From Takashimella koratensis (Eukaryota; Basidiomycota; Tremellomycetes; Trichosporonales; Tetragoniomycetaceae), in the NCBI GenBank assembly GCA_003116875.1, contig BCKT01000005.1, positions 62,001-126,000 on the forward strand: 64,000 nt of DNA, written 5' to 3'. Made by a program: the position numbers and the translations under genes. The notes under the pieces are model-generated. The model was given only the letters and a program-made list of their open reading frames with translations. It made no database searches and was not told the origin of the DNA. Each line of letters begins with the position of its first letter. Position 1 is the first letter of the stretch. Below, one piece after another: positions 47,999 through 59,777 of this stretch.

Positions 47999-50900
47999 GG
48001 CACCTGCGCTAAAGAGTGAGTCTGGAGGAGGGAAGAGCGAGGAGGGGTAGGGTGTGGGTACAAGGTCGCGATAACGCGCCGGTGGTGGATAGAGCCTCGT
48101 TCCTTCCTCGCCGCGAGGGGACGTGTGAAGGCGGGCGGGTGATGTCGGATTAGGAAGGGATCAGTGGCCAGAGGCAGGTGACCGTGAGGGTGGGACTCGA
48201 GACCGGGATGGCAGAAGATGAAACGTGGTCAAAGGTGGTGCTTGGTGGGAAGATGAAGGAGGTGAGGGAGTGGAGAAGCGAGACCGGACGAGATCTGGAC
48301 CGTCGGAGTCTCGTGTTGACGAGAGTGGGAGTCGTAAGTCTGGAAGAGCTGCGATCCCGTATCCGTCGTGTCGAAGGTAATGCGAGGTTTCGGCGCCCGA
48401 TAGTTCCAGATGCACGGATGAGTCTGAGGACGAGAGAGTGCGTGGTGAGATGGAAGGATGGGTGGAGATGTAGACGGAGATGGGATACCCGGGTGGATGT
48501 TGTCGCTGGTAGATGCGAGAATGTTGCGGTGAGGGTTTGGTCTGAGATTGACGCCGAGATCAGCGGAGAGAGGAAGAGACAGGGAGGTGAGAGAAGAGGA
48601 GGAAGAAGAAGAAGAAGAAGAGAAAGAAGCAGTGAGATGGGTGGGAGAGACGTGTGGTGGATGAGAAAAAGGGGTCGAAAGGAGAGCGCCGCAAGGAACG
48701 GGGGATCGAGGATGCGTGTGGCCAGACTCGATGGAGTGAGGGATGTCAAGTAGAATGTGAGACGAGTACCGCCGACCAAATGTGGATGGGTACTCGGATG
48801 ATGGGGGCGGAATGAAGTGGACCAAGATCAAGATCAAGGTCGAGAACAAGATCAAGATCAACGTCAATCCCGACTAGTCGCGCGGTCAAGAAAAAGAGCG
48901 GCGCGAGTGGGCGCTAACTCGGGCGCGGCGCGGGCCAGGTGAGTGCCGTGAACGTGGATGCAATGTCCGACGGGCCGAGGTCGAGGGTGAATCGCGAGAA
49001 GAGATGTAGTCGAGATATGGAAATGGATGACCAGACCCTCTTGGCGATGTGCTAGGATGGGGACGATGACCGGGATCTGTCAATGGAGGAGACCTTTGAT
49101 CCGTCCCTTTGCCTGTTTCTCGTGACCTCTTTGCCTGTGCTGTTTCCCAGGAGTCCCTCCTTTCCTGCTCCGTCCTGTCGCGAGTCGGCGGGATACGATG
49201 CGCCGTGTCGACGAGTGTGTCAGGTGGGGCGGGGTTGGGGGTAGTGGTGGTGAAGGAGTAGGTGTAGGGTAAGGTGGACGAGCGTTGATCTGTTACTGAC
49301 TGCTCGTTTGGCGTCCGAGGTCCTAGGTCCTGGGTCCGGGGTCCTGCTCTCTCGGGCGAGGGTGTGGGCGGGGGCAAGCGAGCGCTACCAGGCGGGGGGA
49401 TCCGCTACGGTGGTCTGCAGTCTGCCGCCGACGGAAGAATAGCAGATAGGGTCGGGATGGGTGCACGGCGTCTGGCGTCGGGGCTCTGGCTCTGGCTCTG
49501 GCTCAGGCTTGGGGAAGATTCAATGGGGGGGGTAGGGGGGAGAAGGGGGGGGAGAGGGGGAGAGGGGGACTAGAGGGGCAAAGGGTCAAGGGCCGCAGAG
49601 CAGACAGCAACCGCGCCTTATTCCAGTCTAGGAAAGTTTTGCCTTTTTTTTTTTTTCTGGCCTGCATTTTTTTTCTCTCTTTTTTCTCTCGACACCGGCC
49701 CAGGAGCGCGCAGCCACCAGAGCAGAGACAGAGACAACACGGATCACGAGGGGGAGGGGGCAGGCGGCAGGGGGCAGAGCGAGTGAGGAAGGGTCGGGTC
49801 GGGTGAGGATGTACGGAAACTAGGTTTACGATATCTCGCCTCGGGTTGACCGCACCCCATGTCCACCACGTCTACCGTCAGTGGCTGCAGCTGACCCAGG
49901 GGAGAGGGGAGAGGGCAGGGGGTACGGGCGGTGATAGATGAGGCCATGCATCGAGGCTTGCCGGGCTTGCATAAGCACCGGAATAGCAAAGCCGCAGAGA
50001 CAGAACCTCCCACCCCCTTCTGACCCGGGGGGTTTCAGGGCGAAGACGTTGAAAGTCAGGTCAAAGTCAGGTTCAAAGTCAGGTCTGCATGAGCGACCAC
50101 ATTGCACCCTTCTCGCAACAAGCAGCGAGTCAAAATCGATCAAGCAAGGCCGATACAGCTCTTCGTTGCTTTGAGATTGTCCTGGCTTGCTTTTCCCCTG
50201 CAATGGTGTGGTTGTGGTTGCCATGCTTGAGCTCGTGCTCATCCTGGCGTCGTCAGCCTCTACCCTCGCCCTCGCTCTCGGGTCGGCTCGACCGCGGCTG
50301 GCGTCTGCCTCTCGCTTTGGTCGTTGGATTCGTCCACCCGCCCCACCCTCCCGCCCTGGCGGAAGTTGGACCGAGGGTGATTGGGCATCTTGTCTGTATA
50401 TTTTCTCTGTTCTCTCTTTTCCTTTCTTTCTTGGCTTTTTTCTCCAGCTCAGGTCAGGTCCAAGTCGACCCTCTAGGTCCCTCCCTGTTCCTCGGACGCT
50501 CCCACGTTGCCTGCTGTCCGATACCAGAGTAGAAGAGTGAAGGAACAGACGGGCCTAACCACCCACTGCGCTCTTCAAACATGGCACCGTGTTACCAAAC
50601 CCAACGTGCACCATCTTCAAAGTATCTACTATTCATCTCCTTCGCGATGTGGCCTGCGTGCATCGACATCGACGGTCGGGACATGCTTGCTGGCGGCGTT
50701 GAGGCGCACGCCACTGGATCTCTCCCTGCTTCTGGTGTCATCTTACGCAGCGGCGTTCAAAGTCCGGGGGGTTGGACCAGGACAAGTCGGAGACAACAGA
50801 ACCCCAGGGTGCGATTTTCTTGGTTTTTCGCTGCTCTTTTTTTTTTCTTCTTTTTTTTTTTTTCTCCCCACCTTTCCGCCTGTTGCCGAATGGGCGTTTT

Positions 50901-53030
50901 CTCCGACTCGACTGCGCACAGAAACAGAGACAGGACGACAACGTCGACAGACACGACATGCAGAGACACCCAGGGTCTCACTGATGCGCGGCGGCGGCGG
51001 CGGCGGGGCGGCTGGGTGGACTGCGCCATCCCTTCGCCTTCGCCCAAGCCTAGCAAACGCTACTGGGCCCGCTCGTACTGCGCTGCACGACGGTGGCACC
51101 TTCTTCTCTCTCGTACTGTATTTTTATTTGTTGTGTTTTCTGTATCAGAAGCATACGGAGAACAATGCCCGTGACACTCAATTCAATCCCGCACGCGTGG
51201 GATCCTTCGATTTCGGTCGCGAACAACCGCGTGCGTTTGGTTCATCATCCCTGGGTCAATTCAATCTTTCAACTGAATCTGAGGCGGCAGGGTAGGATAG
51301 GGTGGATGAATAGCACGTTATGCACCCACGTTTTGGCAGTGGGAATCAAAGCGACCACGACTCCTCTCCCCCGGTTTACCTTGAGACTGCCCTCGAGTTT
51401 GGGCAGTGTGGCTCTCGGACTTGCCAAAACTTACTTGTACGCCTCTGTGCCTCATCTGCGCGGAGGATCGAGCTCGGTCTCCGATGTGCAAGGTTTGGGG
51501 TGCTGTGTACTCGTGTGGGGCAGTGCTTGGGCATTCGCGATACCTCTGTGAGCCTCGGGCAGATTTGAGCGGGACCGAGGTGCACCCTCTACCATGTTGG
51601 AGTGAGTAGGCGGGAGCGTCATGTGGACGGTAACGGAATCGGTAACATCGGTAGCGGGATGGTTGCGTTGTCCTTGGAGCCCTTGTCGTACGTCCACACG
51701 TGTATGCACATCCGACACTCTCTACCCGACTTGCTCAACACGGATCCGCTGGTGTTTGCTCAACCGGTGGGGTATACGTATCCAACGGATACCTACGATC
51801 CCGCTCCCCGATCCCGCGCTCAGCTGAGCCATCGCGACGGATTGGTACAATATCTCTACCGCTTCTCCACCGGTTCGTAAAGGAGCTCTCATCCCGACGA
51901 TCCGAGTTTTCCGAGGTTTCAGGAGTCGTCGTGGTCCTCCCGCTGAGCTGACAAGCCGAGGTATGTACGACTAAGAGAAGGAGGGAGAGAGTTGCCTTGA
52001 GCTACAATAGCCGACTGGAATAGAAGTCGTACGTAGGCCTTGAACCGCCCCTGGGGGTTTAGGTTTTAGGTACTGGGCTCTAGGTTAGCCCTGAAATCCC
52101 CACCCCACATGAACCCTCGTCCATTTGTCCATTTGTCGAGGGCAATGAAGAGATGAACACTGCGGTGGAACGGTGGAACAGTGGGTCGGACGAGAGGAAG
52201 GTGAAGGCGAGAGACAGGGGTTGAGATATCGATATCGGTGATGGTAAGGCAAATTGGCGGAAAAGGTAAACCCGCGTGGGAATCGAGGAGGAAGCGATGG
52301 CGAAGCTTGAGTGGAGCGATTACACAACGTTGTTGACATACTGGGCGCGCACTCCAGTCCCGAAATCACGAACTCACTTGGCGTTGACTTTGACTTTGAC
52401 GTTGACATTGACGTCGACGACGGCAGCTGGAACTGGAACTCAAGCTGGACGCCAACTTATTCACCGCACATTCGAAAGAGGTGAAACCGCGACTCTGATC
52501 TCCACTGCGATTCTATTCTCCAAATGCGATTCAACAATCGAGTTCCGAAGAAGACGCAGCACCGATCAACTCTGCCCGCTGGGGTACTTTCGGCCTTGGG
52601 CTTGTTAGACCAGTCCACGCTTGGCTGGAGTCAGTATCGGCGTTAGTACCGCCCAACCTGTCTGCCTCGGGTCATTCATCCAGCTCCCCTTTCAAGCCTT
52701 TTCACCACCTCCATCGCTGCTGAGCACCTGTCCATCCCACTCAAACTGGCCTTCTCCAACCCAGCGCCACCATCCGCGCGGAGAGTACGATATCAGTGAC
52801 GCAGCAACAGATCAGCACGAGGTTACAGGGGTGCGGGGGTGCAACGAAACGGATGAGTGTATCTTTTATACATTGGAACGGTGTATAATGAGGATGATGA
52901 TGAGTGGTTTGTCGGTCGGGTAGAGGATCGGCTGATGGAGGTATCTGCCAGACCGTAGTTGATTGCTGCTGTGTCTTCGCCTCATTGACGGATTACTTTT
53001 GCATTTGTTCTGTAGGAGGAAGGGAGTGGT
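47999..53030. other. 5-kb region upstream of the homeodomain gene
   Basis: No ORF here has domain-like content. Long T runs occur near 49644-49710 and 50837-50870, a GATCAA-type repeat at 48822-48863, and CTGGCT repeats near 49485-49505. Long frames (48150-48867, 50507-51295) look compositional. It is the largest gene-free stretch in the window and lies upstream of a regulatory gene, so extended promoter DNA or a long 5' leader is plausible. Confidence 0.45.
48822..48863. repeat. AAGATC-type hexamer repeat
   Basis: Six to seven units of AAGATC or close variants lie about 830 bp upstream of the homeodomain start. Confidence 0.75.
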
Positions 53031-53346
53031 CAGTCTAGGTCTCGAGTAAGAGAAGAAGGAGTGAAGGAGGAGAGGGTAAGGTTGCCGATGGAAGGATGTA
53101 GGGTATAGCTAGAGGCGGGTCGGAGTCGATGGCGGCCAGGGAGAAGAGGCGGAGATTGGCCTCTGGAGTAAGGGCGATCATTGCTCGTCCAGAAGAGCAC
53201 CGAGCGGATCCCTATGGCAACTGGACGCGATGCCAGCGAAACAACAGAGGACCTCTCCTCAACCCCTGATCCATATTCTCATCCTCACAACCACCCGCCA
53301 AGCTTGATAACCCCGCGCCCGAGCCAAGGGAGAAAACAACACGTAC

Positions 53347-54207
53347 CGGCGTTAAACTCTGCAAAGCGGGCACCGATCCGTTCCGAGTGCTTGAGGAACT
53401 TGTCGGCGCAGTTCTGAACGCAGGTGGACTGTGAGATTGGACAAAGTTGATGGGCGTGGGGAAGAGGGGGGAAGGAGGAAAGGTGTCAGCAAAGTTAAGT
53501 AGGCTAAGCAAAGAAGTGGTTAAAAGACTAAGGCGGCAGAACAAAAGTGTACCAAGATCACCGATAGAGAGGATCGAAGCGACAAAACCGCAGCATTCCC
53601 TCGCTAAGCCTAGCCCGAATATCAAAGCCCAAGACCTAAGACTCAAAACTCAAGAATCATGACTCACCTCGTTGGAAGTAAGCGTCTTGGAGGTGAAATC
53701 GCCGACACATGCGTTGAAACACCGTTCAACGAGACCCGAGTAGAGTTTCATAAAGTCTTGCATCTGTGTGTTGAGTGCGGATCGGATTGGGTTTGGGTCC
53801 AAGAGGAGATGGAGGAGGGTCGAGAGAGATGTCAAGTGTCGAGTGTGGAGTGTCAAAGGTCGAGGAGTGAGAGATGTCGTAACGGACAATAAGCAGAGAC
53901 GATCGAGTCGAGGTCGAGCAAGGGCAAGGGAGATGTGGGATAAGAAGGGATTATATGTCAGCTTGGTCTACAAATAAGGACAAGAAGAAGAAGCAGAGTA
54001 CGCTCAGAGGTAGCCAAGAGCCAAGCGGCAACAACGTGACCCCGAAACCAAGGATACCAAGGACATCAAGGACATCAGAGGTCACTCGGCACCTCTGCAC
54101 TTCTGCAGTCTGAATCCGACGATATTGATTCGGATACTGACCTGCTTCTTCTCGACAATCTTGCTCATCTGCGCCTGCTCGGCGTTGGTGAATTGAGAAA
54201 AGTCCAT
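53347..54207 (-). CDS. TIM9: Tim9, small mitochondrial intermembrane-space chaperone
   Basis: Forms the hexameric Tim9-Tim10 chaperone that guides hydrophobic precursors across the intermembrane space. Exons 54207-54142 ([20 protein letters not shown]), 53763-53668 and 53428-53347 join in phase to 81 residues. The twin Cx3C motif is complete: CFNAC in exon 2 and CVQNC in exon 3, followed by [20 protein letters not shown]. These Cys pairs form the disulphides needed for folding by Mia40. The coding sequence continues beyond 53347, because exon 3 ends in phase 1 at a GTACGT donor. I could not settle the last exon; candidates lie between 53030 and 53270. The first donor is GTCAGT, slightly unusual. 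It is divergent from IES2 with 411 bp between starts. Confidence 0.9.
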
Positions 54208-54618
54208 GGCTCGTGTTGGTGTTGGTGTGGATATGAAGGTGACGGTGTGGGTGGTGACGGTGGTGACGGTGACAAAGAAAAGATCAAGAAACGAAAAACC
54301 AGATTGAAAATCACAAATGTCAAATCCGAATCCAGCAAATCCAGCTCATAAATGCTATTATCATCGGGGTTCGATTTGATGCCGGTTTCACGGTCTTATT
54401 CGTCTCGGTTGGTCGGTTCAGTTCAGGTTGATCATCTCGACTTGCACCTCAAACTCAACTCAACCCTCCTGGACCCCGCGACCGGCTCTCAACCCTTCAA
54501 CCAGCTACCTCCCCCTCCCCCTCCCAACCCACTCTCCTCTTCACTTTCTCCTCTCCCTCTCCCAGCCACCTACTGACTCACTCACCCAACCACACACCGA
54601 CCCACTTGCCCACCCACG
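54208..54618. promoter_or_regulatory. Divergent promoter, TIM9 and IES2
   Basis: 411 bp. GGTGACGGT-type repeats lie at about 54240-54275 close to the TIM9 start, and a pyrimidine-rich tract precedes the IES2 ATG. Confidence 0.5.
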
Positions 54619-56796
54619 ATGCCGCCCGCCGCGACGCGCCGGAAACGAGTGATCGAGTCGCCCTCGCCGTCACCTTCTCCGCCGCCCGACGACGCGGACG
54701 GGGAAGACGAGGTCGACGAGGAGGACGAGGAGGAAGAAGATGAAGAGGGAGAGGAGGAGGAGGAAGAAGACGAAGAAGAGGAGGATGAGGAAGATGGTGA
54801 AGGCGAGGAGGAAGAGGAAGTAGAAGAAGAAGAGGAAGAGGAAGAGGTGGAAGAGGTGGAAGTGGATGCTGATGGGGAGGATGAAGTAGATGTGGAAGAA
54901 GACGGGGAAGGAGATGATGACGAAGAGGAGGAAGAAGAAGAGGAGGAGGAGGAGGATGGGGAGGATGATGAAGACGAGGGAGAAGAGGAAGAAGACGAGG
55001 ATGCAGAAGGCGAAGTCGAGATTGGAGACAGTGATGAAGACCCAATCGCTCTCAACTCGAGGGGTAAGTAAAGATTCTGTCTTGACCATGATCCCCTTTC
55101 TCCCTTCATCCACTCTCTGACCTTGCGTTCATCTCTATCTGTTTTTTTTGGACGTTGCTGATACTTACCCTCTACACTCTACACTCCACCCTCTGCACCT
55201 CTCTTAGCCGCATCCTCATTAGCTCCTTCCGAAATTGATATCGACCCTCCCCGTCCACGTCGTGGTCGTCCTCCCGCCTCGGCTTCCGCTTCCGCCTCGG
55301 GCCCGACCGCTGTAGCCGGCGGGTCTGGCCGAACCAGCCTTGGCCGCGCGGCTCAGTCGAACCAGCTCCGTATCAAGCTCACCCTGCCTACCAAGCCCGG
55401 AGCGGCAGCTGGTGGGAGGTCAGCGTCCGCGTCCGGGTCTAGGGCCGGGTCAAGGACCGGGACGGGAGCGGCGACGGGGACGGCGAAGAGAGGACAGTCG
55501 GGACAGGGACAGGCTGGGAATGCGCAATCAGCAGTAACGGGCAAACGGAAGCGGAAAGCTGGTGAGTTGGGACAAGAGCGTCGAGGACTTTGTAATAGCC
55601 CCGCTTGACTTGATGAGACCTCGGATACCTTGTATCACCGAGGATCGCATGGCTTCAAACCTGAGACCCACTGTTCCTCAAATCATTGAGAAGAATCGCT
55701 AAACGTGACTATGTAGAGAGCGACGACTCACTCTCTGATCTCGACGATGATGGCCAACTATCACTCTCTCCGTCCAAGATGACAGCGAGACAACGGTCGA
55801 AGCAGAACAAAGATCTCTCCGAGTCGCTCCTTGCGCTTCCGAACGGTGAGTAAGCGCTCTTGGGTGCACGTCTCAGACAGGGATGTGCAGACGTGCGGAC
55901 GCCCCGACTGTTCAGGTGACAAGCAGAATAACTAGTGGAAGGAAAGAGAAAGCTGACGATGATTGAAACTTGTCTCTGACTCTTTGAATCGGTCGGTATC
56001 ACCTCTACAACTTACTGTGCATTTTTCTTGATCCAACGTTCGACCTCTTGGCAACTCGATTCGCCGCTCGCCAACTCGCTTCACTCGTTGGCTCACTCCC
56101 AGACGGACCACCTAAAAAGCCCGAACCGGTCCTCACAGAAGCTGAGAAGATTGAGAGACGAGAAGAAACGGCTCGACGGAGGCGTAGGCAGAACGAGCAG
56201 CGGCTGCAGGATGAGCAGGTGAGTTGGCACTAGATTGGTCGAGCGGGAAGGTGTAGGCCCTTGGAATCTTTACTGTGCTCCCTCGCACCATACACCATAC
56301 CGGTCCTACACCCCACAATGCTAACGCATACCAGGATCAAACGATCAATCGTCTTCTACGTGCTCAAACTTCCCGCTCCCGATCCAAGATCGACGACCCG
56401 GACCCTTCGGCGGGCGCTACTTCCACCTCTGGCGACCTTGGACCTGACGACGCCCCCGGTGGCGCTGGTGGTGGTGGGGTTTCAGGACCCGGGTCAGGTG
56501 CGGCCAGCCCAACGAAACGACGTGCGGTAGCTAGAGGAGCAGTGAGAGTGGTCAGTAGTTTACTCAATGGAGGGTTGGTCATTCGAGTCGGCGCGGATGA
56601 GGCTGTCCTCAAGCTGGAAAGTGAAGGGAGTGGGGTAGGGAAAGAGGACAAGGAGGAGGGCAAGGGGGAAGAGAAGGGGAAAGGGGACAGAGTGTGTGCA
56701 GTGCAAGGGTGTGGGAGAGTGAGAAAGTATCGAGTAACAAGCAGGTTCGAGGTAGGAGCTTGTGGGATGGAACATCTCAAGGTCCTTGGTGGCTAG
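54619..56796 (+). CDS. IES2: Ies2-like INO80 chromatin-remodelling subunit (PAPA-1 and HIT zinc finger)
   Basis: Subunit B of the INO80 nucleosome remodeller; it activates the ATPase in the nucleus. Exons 54619-55063, 55208-55561, 55717-55845, 56103-56218 and 56335-56796 join in phase to 501 residues. The protein opens MPPAATRRKRVIESPSPSPS and then runs as an almost unbroken Glu/Asp tract from about residue 24 to 142. A basic, Gly/Ala-rich part (RPRRGRPPAS, TGKRKRKA) follows. The PAPA-1-like region reads KMTARQRSKQNKD, then LTEAEKIERREETARRRRRQ, then TINRLLRAQ. The C terminus carries a HIT-type zinc finger: CAVQGCGRVRKYR and GACGMEHLK. The PAPA-1 plus HIT pair is diagnostic of the INO80B/Ies2 family. 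The very long acidic tract is the odd feature, possibly a histone-binding surface. Confidence 0.92.
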
Positions 56797-57557
56797 ACCG
56801 GGTCAGAGTGGTCGGTCAGAGAAGACAGTGCAAGGAGGTGTAGCGTAGAGGAAAGAGAGGGGGCTAGTGATTGGCGTGGCGGTGAGGCGGTGAAGAGAAG
56901 AACAGAGCAAAGAGGTTGATAGGCGTTTCACGATACGAAAAGTAGATTGTTCGTTACGAATTTTTGGCATGTACATGGTCATGTTTGAATCCTGTGAAAA
57001 GTGTGAGCAGTAGGCTAAGACGATCGTGATACTGGTCGCAGGTCCATGAACACTCGCGGACAGCGGTATGAAATCTGTTGCATACTACGTCTGCGTCTGT
57101 CTCGTACTGAGAGAACGAGATTGAACAAAGAGGGTGAGTAAAGTGACACAACCGAGTTAGAATTGGATCGTCTCTTAGCCTCACGATGACTCTTCTTCAC
57201 CCTCTCTAGCTCAAGTTCAACTTGGTCATAGTCTCGTTCGTCCAGTCATGAGTTCTCTCGAGTTCTGTTTCGACCACTGCTGACACAGCTACACCGCACA
57301 ACACGCGCCACGGTCTCAAGTGAGTATCCAATGAATTTTTTTTGTCCAGAAAGAATTTTACATGCGCAAAAGCCAATCAATCCAAACCTGAATACATCCA
57401 AACTCAACTTTATTCCCTTTTCCCTCTTTCCCCCCCTTTTTTCCCCTCTCTTCGACGAGTCTATACTACCGTTTGAGACAGACGTGTTGTGTAGAGGTCG
57501 AAGCGTGGAGAAAGTGTGGTGAAGAGGTACGAGAATATAGGTAGAGAGAAGATGTAT
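56797..57557. other. Convergent intergenic region
   Basis: 3' flanks of IES2 and RPS26; no ORF with domain content. A/T-rich stretches near 56930-57000 and 57330-57440 fit polyadenylation regions. Confidence 0.5.
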
Positions 57558-58980
57558 TTAGGCGCCAGCCTTGGCGGCGAGGGCGGCAGCGACGGCAGGG
57601 TTGACGCGCTGATCAAAGTCAGCATTGGCCATGCAAAAACGTTGAAAATCACAAGGAGAGACAGACAGGGTGGGTAGGGGGTGGGTGATCGAATAGGAGG
57701 TATAACTCACCTTGCCGTCCTTGAAGACTGCACGAGGAGGGGGGAGACGGTTCTTCCTCGAGTTGATGGCGTTGGGCTTGGCAGATCGGACACGGACGAC
57801 TGTAGTGGGTTAGCGTGTGTGATCGGTGGTGGGGGAAGTGTAAAAGACGAGGTCCAAGAGGGTCTGGGTGCCTTGACCACAAAGTCCAACAGCACGATGC
57901 AAAGGTGCAGTGGAAGGAAGAGGGAAGGAAGTGGGGAAAAAAATAACACTCACCCTTGGCGTGGATAGCACACGAGATGCAGTAGGCCAAACGAACGTAA
58001 AGCTTGGGGAGAGCGTACTCGGCGTAAACCGAAGCGTCGGACAAGTCACGGACGGCAGCGGCCTCGACCATGTTCTTGACGCTGTTACGCTTAATGGCCT
58101 TGTCCTAGAGTCGAGAACGAGTACACGAGGCGGAGCGAAGCGAGACGGTGAGATGCGAAGAGCGGAGTGAGACGAGAAGAAAGAGGGAGAGTAAGGAGAG
58201 GGAAGAGGAAGAGTAGGAAGGAGAGAGCAGAGAGAGGGAAAAAGATAACTCGTCAGCAACTTTACGTGGTTGGATGACGACGAAACACGAGCCAGAAGAG
58301 CAAGACCAAGGGCAAGAGCAAGAGTCCCACTCCCTCATTATCGACAGTCCACACCTCAACCACATCACATCCTCACTCGACGACAGGGACCGCGGAAACC
58401 GAGGGCTGGGTTGAGGTAGGCAAAGCAAGGCAAAGCAAAGCAAGGCAAGGCAGGTTTGGGCGAGGGCGACCAACGACAAGGATAACTAGGATGATTAAGA
58501 TGTAGTCTGTAGATCGACCGGACGAGGAGGAAGACAGCTAGCGACAAAGGCGACAGAAAAACAGTCGCTTGATGGAAACTCCTGGTAAGAGGATTTCGTC
58601 GACGAGTGAGAGTGGTCGATCCAGTTGACTTTCGTAGTTCATGTCGCCAGCCGGTTTGGTGTCGTACCGCCGTCGCGTCCTCGCCATGCCATTGCTTTGC
58701 CGCTTCTTCTCCAGTCCCCTCTTCCTTCCAGCCCACAAATCGCCAACCCCGACCCATTCTCTAGCCACCGACCCCCTCGTCTGTCGCTACCTCTTTGTCC
58801 CTACTCCAGCTCTTGCTCTTGCTCTTCTTCTTCTTCTTCTCGTCCACTCGTCCACTCGACTTCGCGCTGCGCGCTCGGACTCACCTTGGGGACACATCGG
58901 GAGCAGTTGGAGCATCGGACGTTCTTGGTGTGTCCACGTCCCTTCTTGTTACGGCCGTTTCCTCTTCTCTTCTTGGTCAT
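57558..58980 (-). CDS. RPS26: Ribosomal protein eS26 (small subunit)
   Basis: Cytosolic 40S protein that contacts mRNA near the exit channel. Exons 58980-58885, 58104-57954, 57799-57711 and 57608-57558 join in phase to 128 residues, near the family size. The sequence opens [20 protein letters not shown]. The zinc-binding Cys pairs are in [18 protein letters not shown] and [12 protein letters not shown]. The Arg-rich part [10 protein letters not shown] leads to [16 protein letters not shown]. The tail [17 protein letters not shown] is Ala-rich. Intron 1 (58884-58105, 780 nt) is far longer than the other two (82 and 154 nt... about 100-155), which is unusual here. Ribosomal-protein introns often host snoRNAs or regulatory elements, but I see no clear box pair. 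Confidence 0.97.
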
Positions 58981-59777
58981 GATGGGCGGGGTAATTGAAT
59001 GAAAGTGTTGAAGGTTGGAGAAAGAAAAAGGTGAAAGAAATATGCGACAAGGGAAAAGATTGAGGGCGAGAGGGTGAAGCTGGGAGGGAGGGCAAAGGGC
59101 GAAAGTGCCACGGGGAGTGGGTGGGCGGAGTTGGGAGCGGCGTTTCAAGGGGTGTGGTGTCGGCGTTAAGAACAATGGGCTTATCGCCGAATGCGACTCA
59201 TTGGGGTCACGTGAAGGCACAAGGAGTAGTTAAATGAGGGCCGGCAGTTAGACGACAACGGTGGCAATCTCAGTCAGAGATAAGGCAAGATGCACCAGGC
59301 AGGCAAGATATACCAGGCAAAGGGCTAGAGGTAAGAGGTAAGTAAGAGCTAAGACGTAGCAAAATCCACCGATCCCTCGCTCCCTTCGTCTCTCAGAGAG
59401 GACACAATCACAGTTTCATAGCTTTGGAATATACATGATATCGGTATGTGACAACATAAACAAGCCAAACTTGTATACAAAATCATAAATGGTATGAACA
59501 AACGAGAAGGAATCATGAACAGGAAACAGGAAGCAGGAAACAGGACCAGGACTAGGCGAGGGATGGGCACAATAAGCAGACGCATGGATAGATAGGTATC
59601 TGGACGATGAACAGCCGTCTCCTTGTCCCGGATGAGTGATCACAGGATCGAGCGATACCGAGCTCACGAAAGTATTGATGATAACACCGAGGCTGACCGA
59701 ATTCCTGATCAAGTCGCCCCTTCTCACTTCTCCTTACTCTCCCCACCCGACTACACAGCCCACCCCTCACTCCTCCC
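58981..59777. promoter_or_regulatory. RPS26 promoter and 3' flank of the PUB-domain gene
   Basis: About 800 bp without credible ORFs. The part next to 58980 should contain the promoter of the ribosomal gene. A CAGGAAA repeat lies near 59520-59545. Confidence 0.5.

Noticed and set aside
50507..51295. 262-codon plus-strand frame in the region upstream of the homeodomain gene
   Set aside because: Composition follows the T-rich and GC-rich DNA (Phe and Ser runs, a Gly run), there is no domain, and overlapping frames of similar length exist on both strands.
54578..55113. Minus-strand frames rich in Ser, Pro or Leu
   Set aside because: They are the complement of the Glu/Asp tract of IES2; poly-Ser here is purely compositional.
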